Source: JBOHRE01 sp050732635 (GTDB taxonomy: Bacteria > Gemmatimonadota > Gemmatimonadetes > Longimicrobiales > RSA9). Taken from it: DNA of 40,822 nt. The notes beneath the pieces were generated by a model. The model was not told where the DNA came from. It did no database searches and was given only the letters and a program-made list of their open reading frames with translations. Positions 37,032-40,822 of this stretch are shown here, piece after piece (the first letter of the stretch is position 1; each line of letters starts with the position of its first letter). Location: contig JBOHRE010000023.1 in NCBI GenBank assembly GCA_050732635.1, forward strand, positions 1-40,822, written 5' to 3'. The position numbers and the translations under genes were made by a program.

Positions 37032-37859
37032 TCAGCCGAGGGCGTCGAGACAGTCGCGCAGGCTCATGGCGATGCAGGTGAAGGATGGTGTATCGCGCAA
37101 CGTGTAGGCGCTGGCCTCGGAGAGGCGGAGCGCCATGAGCAGGTCGAGGAAGCGGGAGATATAATCGGTCTCGAACGCGACGACGAACTCCTGGTCGTCG
37201 AGGCCGTACGAGTAGGTGGTGTTGAGCTTGACGTCGGGCCATTCGTGACCGATGCGAATGTGCTCGTCCATCATCTTCTGGCGGGCGGCGTGGGGCAGGG
37301 TATACCACTCGCGGGTCTTCACGAACGGATAGACGAACAGGAATTTCGAGCCCTGCGGGTTGATGGCGATGCGGGCCTGGTCGAGCTTCTCCGATCCGCC
37401 ATAGCGGTCGAGGTATTCCTGCTCGTAGCGGTTCAGGTAGATGGAGCGCCGCGTGAGGGCGAAGTAGGAGTGGGCGAGGCGCAGGTAGGGACCCAGAGCG
37501 GTGCGGTGCAGCGCGGCGGCGAATGTGTGCAGGCGGTCGATATCGCGGGCGGCCTGCCAGAGCATGAAATCGCAGTCGGCGCGCGTAGCGACGGTGCTGT
37601 AGGCATAGAGCATCATGGAGCGGCCGAAGTCGGCGACCACGGCCTCGACCTCGGCCTTGTGCGCGTCGCGCTGGTCGGCCGGCAGGGCGCGCCAGGCGGG
37701 ATCGAGGCGAAAGAACGCGAAGCGAACGCATTCGCGCTCGCGGCCTTTCTGCTGCTCGTGACGGATCCGCTCCCAGGCATCCTCCTCGAGGGCAGGGCGG
37801 GGCGGCAGGTCGGGACGTACGCCGCGCGCGACGTTCTGCTCGGATCCGGCGGGACTCAT
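37032..37859 (-). CDS. Chlorite dismutase-family haem protein (probable ChdC/HemQ)
   Basis: This is a 275-aa protein of the Cld superfamily. The C-terminal ferredoxin-like domain has the family core KFLFVYPFVKTREWYTLPHA, then QKMMDEHIRIGHEWPDVK with the proximal haem His near residue 200, TYSYGLDDQEFVVAFETDYI and DLLMALRLSEASAYTLRDTP. In diderms this family includes coprohaem decarboxylase (ChdC), the last step of the coproporphyrin haem route, and true chlorite dismutases. The TYSYGLDDQEFVV wording fits ChdC. The N-terminal half is a degenerate copy of the same fold. I prefer ATG 37859 to a TTG at 37895. It lies close to other haem-related genes, though not in their operons. Confidence 0.85.
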   Translation of the reverse strand: MSPAGSEQNVARGVRPDLPPRPALEEDAWERIRHEQQKGRERECVRFAFFRLDPAWRALPADQRDAHKAEVEAVVADFGRSMMLYAYSTVATRADCDFMLWQAARDIDRLHTFAAALHRTALGPYLRLAHSYFALTRRSIYLNRYEQEYLDRYGGSEKLDQARIAINPQGSKFLFVYPFVKTREWYTLPHAARQKMMDEHIRIGHEWPDVKLNTTYSYGLDDQEFVVAFETDYISRFLDLLMALRLSEASAYTLRDTPSFTCIAMSLRDCLDALG

Positions 37860-38008
37860 GGGCGGAAGTTTGGGCGGAGCGCGACGCGGTCGCAAGCCGT
37901 GGCTGCTGCAGCTGCTGCCGCGCGTCGGCGGGTATGACCTTGAACGGTCGGCGGGCGAGCGTTTACCGTGGCGGAGTCGAGAGTGCCGGTAACGAGCGAG
38001 GTGGACTG

Positions 38009-38572
38009 ATGCGCCGCGCTGTCATGGGCGCGGCCGGCGAGCGGCGGGGCAGGCGCGCCCTGGCGGTCGCGGTGATCATCCTGGCGGTGGACCTGCTCAG
38101 CAAGCGCTGGGCGCTGCTCGCGCTGGCGTACGGCGAGACGGAGCGGCTGCTGGGCCTGGTGCCGCTGACGCTGGCCTTCAATACCGGGCTGGCGTTCGGC
38201 TTCGAGATCCAGGGCGTGAATCGGGGTGTGCTGCTACTCATGACGACCCTGATTCTCGCGCTGTTGATCGCACTGCTGCGCGCACAGCGGCCCGGCGATC
38301 CGTACCGCTGGATCGGCGTGGGGCTGGTCTGCGGCGGCGCGACGGGCAACCTCTACGATCGGCTGCGCTGGACGGGTGGTGTGGTGGATTTCTTCGGGCC
38401 GGTCGATCTGGGGTTCATGCTGTGGCCGATCTTCAACGTGGCGGATATGTCGATCACGACGGGCGCGCTGTTTCTGGCAGCGTCGATCGGCTGGGAGGAA
38501 CGGCGCGGCGGCGCCGTCGCCGTTGGGCCAGAGGCGGCCGTGACTCGGGTGGACGCTGAGCAAACGCCGTGA
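38009..38572 (+). CDS. lspA: Lipoprotein signal peptidase (signal peptidase II)
   Basis: This 187-aa, four-helix inner-membrane aspartyl protease removes prolipoprotein signal peptides. Motifs are VIILAVDLLSKRWALLAL in helix 1, LTLAFNTGLAFGFE, then GGATGNLYDRLRWTGGVVDF with the first catalytic Asp (near 117) and WPIFNVADMSITTGALFLAA with the second (near 146). The C-terminal tail is longer and more polar than usual. ATG 38009 starts just before the first helix; the frame extends upstream without conserved features. The window encodes at least two lipoproteins that it would process. Confidence 0.95.
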   Translation: MRRAVMGAAGERRGRRALAVAVIILAVDLLSKRWALLALAYGETERLLGLVPLTLAFNTGLAFGFEIQGVNRGVLLLMTTLILALLIALLRAQRPGDPYRWIGVGLVCGGATGNLYDRLRWTGGVVDFFGPVDLGFMLWPIFNVADMSITTGALFLAASIGWEERRGGAVAVGPEAAVTRVDAEQTP

Positions 38573-38584
38573 GTCGGCAGCGTG

Positions 38585-38863
38585 TCACCAGCTGACGTTC
38601 CCCTCCTGGGATGTGTCGATCGATTCCGTCTCCCCCGTGCGGAAGCAGAAGGCCTCCATGTTCGAGCTGAGGAAGTCGCGCGCCTGCTTGTCGCGGACAT
38701 CCAGACCGTAGTGGTTGATCAGCGCCGTCTGATAGCGCAGCCACTCGCTCCAGCAATCGCGGCAGACGGATGCGTGGATGCGCTCGCCGAGCTCGTTTCT
38801 GAGCGGAGCCCGCTCGATCGGCTGGCCGGTCTTGCCACAGCGGACGCACTGAATCTCCGACAT
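38585..38863 (-). CDS. YggX-like Fe(II)-trafficking protein with extra Cys pairs
   Basis: This is a 92-aa protein. The core matches the YggX/oxidative-damage-protection family: PLRNELGERIHASVCRDCWS, EWLRYQTALINHYGLDVRDK and QARDFLSSNMEAFCF, corresponding to the KQTMLINE and FLF regions of E. coli YggX. Unlike E. coli YggX, it begins with a CxxC knuckle (IQCVRCGKTG) and has a second (CRDCW) about 30 residues later, so it probably binds zinc or iron as a ribbon. I chose ATG 38863; the frame extends upstream to 38929 but without conserved residues. It converges on lspA (12-bp gap). Confidence 0.82.
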   Translation of the reverse strand: MSEIQCVRCGKTGQPIERAPLRNELGERIHASVCRDCWSEWLRYQTALINHYGLDVRDKQARDFLSSNMEAFCFRTGETESIDTSQEGNVSW

Positions 38864-39019
38864 CGCCACACCCCCACACTCGTTGATCGGCGCGCAGCAC
38901 TCGGGCAACGGCGGCCACGCTCGCCGCATCCCAAGCTACACCCGGGGCGGGCAGTGTCTAGCCCTGATCGTGCGGCGCTCGATCGGGTGCCGCGTCGCGC
39001 ATCGAGGACGCGATCGCCG

Positions 39020-40822
39020 ATGCGTGCACCGGTCGCTCTCGCTCACCTGGCCCGGGTGGCGCTGCTCTCTGCCGGTCTGTCAGCGCCGCCGCTGCTCGCC
39101 CAGGCCACGGATGCGTTGGTGCTCGGCGGCGGCGGCGCGCGCGGTCTGGCGCATGTCGGCGTGCTGCAGGCGCTCGAGCAGGCCGGTATCGACAGCGATC
39201 TCGTGGTCGGCACCAGCATGGGCGCGATCATCGGCGCGCTGTACGCCAGCGGTCTTGGCGCTGATTCCGTACGGCAGATCATCGCGGCCCAGGACTGGAA
39301 CTCGCTGTTCCGGCCGTTCCCCCTCATCGTCGGGCCCGATCGGCGCGTACTACAGCCGACGCTGCAGGTGCCACTCGATGTCGGTACGGTCGTGCTGGCC
39401 AGTGAGCTGGTTCCGGACGTGTGGATCAATCGTACGCTGACGCACCAGCTCTTCGAGGCCGATGCGCGCGCGCGCGGCGACTTCGATCGTCTGCCGCGGC
39501 GGTACCGGGCGGTCGCGGCGGATCTGGGGAGCGGCGAGGCCGTGGTCCTCGCCGGGGGCAGTCTGGCCCGCGCGGTGCGCGCGAGCATGGCGGTGCCGGG
39601 TGTGTTCGCGCCGGTCTACGTGGACGGCCGGCTGCTGGTCGACGGCGGCGTGGCGAGCTACCTGCCGGTCGGCATCGCCCGCGACCTCGGCGCGCAGCAC
39701 GTGATCGCGTCCGATGTCCTGCGGCCCGCTCCGGCGGCAGTCGACCAGGGCGCGTTCGAGCTCGGCCTGCGCGGGCTGCGCTTGATCCTCAAGAACACGC
39801 TCACACCGGCGGACTCCGCCGATGTGCTGATCCTGCCGGCTCTGCGGGCGGGCGCGTCCGAGCTCGACTTCCCGGCTCGACCGGAAGCGCTGTTCCGCGC
39901 CGGCTACACAGCCGCGACCGCTGCGCTCGCGCCCGACACCAGCCCGCGCCCGGGCGTGCCGGCTCGCGGAGCTCGACCGGCGCCCGCGCTGCCGGCACGC
40001 ATCGACGGCGTGGTCATCGAATCCAGTGATGCGGCCGTCGGCCGACTCGCCGCGACCGCGCTGCAAGGGCTGGCCGGGGCACGGTTCGATGCCGCCGCCG
40101 TGCTGCGCCACCTCGACCGCCTGTACGCGACCGGGCTGATCAACGCCGCCTGGCCGACGGTCCGCGACTCCGCTGGCCAGACGCTGTTGGACGTAGCCCT
40201 CGATGTGCGCCGCCAAGTCTCGATGGTAGGCGGCGCCGGGTACGACAACGATGTCGGCGTGCAGGTGTGGGTGACTGGCGCGGCTCGCGTGGGCGCGTCG
40301 CCATGGACGCTCCGCGCAACCGCCTCCGACGATGGGCTCGACCGTTGGGCGGAGCTGTCGCTCGGGAGCTTCGTGCCGCGGGCGACGCCGTTGGCGTGGA
40401 GCGCGGCGGCCCACGTCCGGCAGGCGGCCGTCCGCGATTTCGGTCCGGACGGCATCACGGAGCACAGAATCCGGCGCAGCGGCGGCCAGGTCGGAGCCGA
40501 GACAATGTGGCTGCACCGGGGTCTGGCCGCCGCGCTCACCCTGATTGCCGAGGAGATCGACGACCTCGACGGCGGCGGCAGCGCGGTCGGACCCGCGTTG
40601 CGCGTCGGTACGCTCACTCCCTGGATCATCGTCGGCACGCCAATGCTCCTCGAGGCCGAGCAACGCTGGGGCAGCGCGAGCTACGGCCGCGCTCACGCAC
40701 GCGCAGCAGTCACGCGCAGGCTGCGCGCATGGCAGATCGCTGCTGTGGGCGATGTCGCCGCGGCCACGGCGGACGCGCCCGCCGACGTCCTGCCGGCACT
40801 CGGCCGCGCGGACGGCGTGCCC
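39020..40822 (+). CDS. Patatin-like phospholipase with POTRA and barrel (C-terminus missing)
   Basis: This is an exported protein of at least 601 residues, running off the window. It has a signal peptide (ARVALLSAGLSAPPLLAQ) and then a patatin domain: oxyanion loop LGGGGARGLAHVGVL, nucleophile Ser in VVGTSMGAIIGALYA and catalytic Asp in LLVDGGVASYLP. After about residue 325 a POTRA-like unit follows (ARIDGVVIESSDAAVGRLAA, FDAAAVLRHLDRLYATGLIN), then amphipathic strands that look like the start of an outer-membrane barrel (SMVGGAGYDNDVGVQVWV, LRVGTLTPWIIVGTPMLLEA). This order is that of PlpD-like type Vd autotransporters. It is divergent from the YggX-like gene. Whether the enzyme is released or stays at the surface cannot be told. 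Confidence 0.88.
   Translation, partial: MRAPVALAHLARVALLSAGLSAPPLLAQATDALVLGGGGARGLAHVGVLQALEQAGIDSDLVVGTSMGAIIGALYASGLGADSVRQIIAAQDWNSLFRPFPLIVGPDRRVLQPTLQVPLDVGTVVLASELVPDVWINRTLTHQLFEADARARGDFDRLPRRYRAVAADLGSGEAVVLAGGSLARAVRASMAVPGVFAPVYVDGRLLVDGGVASYLPVGIARDLGAQHVIASDVLRPAPAAVDQGAFELGLRGLRLILKNTLTPADSADVLILPALRAGASELDFPARPEALFRAGYTAATAALAPDTSPRPGVPARGARPAPALPARIDGVVIESSDAAVGRLAATALQGLAGARFDAAAVLRHLDRLYATGLINAAWPTVRDSAGQTLLDVALDVRRQVSMVGGAGYDNDVGVQVWVTGAARVGASPWTLRATASDDGLDRWAELSLGSFVPRATPLAWSAAAHVRQAAVRDFGPDGITEHRIRRSGGQVGAETMWLHRGLAAALTLIAEEIDDLDGGGSAVGPALRVGTLTPWIIVGTPMLLEAEQRWGSASYGRAHARAAVTRRLRAWQIAAVGDVAAATADAPADVLPALGRADGVP

Noticed and set aside
37940..37967. Promoter TTGAAC-N16-TTTACC ahead of lspA
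   Set aside because: Weak -10 and position partly within the divergent gene's upstream region; chance match is likely.
39350..40696. Minus-strand open frame of 448 codons
   Set aside because: Antisense to the patatin gene, whose catalytic motifs are intact.
1..40822. tRNA, rRNA, insertion sequence or integrase
   Set aside because: I saw no cloverleaf, rRNA segment, transposase motif or terminal inverted repeats of an insertion sequence.

Overview
The window is a chromosomal segment of a high-GC, aerobic Gram-negative bacterium. Supporting signs are signal peptides, two outer-membrane barrel proteins, lipoproteins and many c-type cytochromes. The mix of secreted six-bladed beta-propeller proteins, duplicated haem-copper oxidases and a PCP_red/bd-like oxidase cluster suggests Gemmatimonadota or a relative. 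That placement is inference; no rRNA or other marker gene is present.

Layout. (1) 1-3511, minus strand: a truncated ABC ATPase, a bactofilin-like/beta-barrel fusion and a secreted P1-family (DmpA-type) peptidase. (2) 3765-6332, plus strand: a visibly less GC-rich stretch with a degenerate receiver/HTH regulator, a Cys-rich secreted peptide and a six-bladed beta-propeller protein. (3) 6381-12818: haem A synthase, a caa3-type cytochrome c oxidase (subunit II with fused cytochrome c, then I, III, IV), the CtaG assembly factor and an OsmC-like protein. (4) 12982-24758: the most unusual part. It holds an Mrp-type ATPase, a zinc-ribbon/PCP_red protein, a small membrane protein, a structured leader behind a clear promoter, a double-USP protein with two PCP_red-like domains, a 50-aa membrane peptide, a NirJ/AhbD-like radical SAM protein ending in PCP_red, a cytochrome bd-like oxidase subunit I with no CydB, three membrane or secreted c-type cytochrome proteins (one fused to an ethylbenzene-dehydrogenase-type haem domain) and a cupredoxin lipoprotein. 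(5) 24861-29600: a second haem-copper oxidase (II, I, III, IV) with two extra membrane proteins. (6) 29623-32243: small membrane and zinc-ribbon proteins, haem O synthase, a ferredoxin and a secreted protein. (7) 32637-35672: nitrilase, SDR oxidoreductase and DUF4105 membrane protein in one coupled operon. (8) 36097-40822: a histone-H1-like/cupredoxin-like fusion, a chlorite-dismutase-family haem protein, LspA, a YggX-like protein and a truncated patatin/POTRA/barrel protein.

How it fits together. Most of 6.4-29.6 kb builds aerobic electron transport ending on oxygen: two haem-copper oxidases, a bd-like membrane protein that probably takes electrons from its neighbouring cytochromes c, and haem A/O synthesis and assembly functions. 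The Mrp ATPase, radical SAM protein and PCP_red proteins look like maturation or regulatory factors for the bd-like complex. Translational coupling (ATGA or GTGA overlaps) is frequent, so the central cluster probably forms two or three long transcripts. One begins at the promoter at 14766-14795. Short GC-rich hexamer arrays recur at gene ends inside this cluster and have been absorbed into coding sequence.
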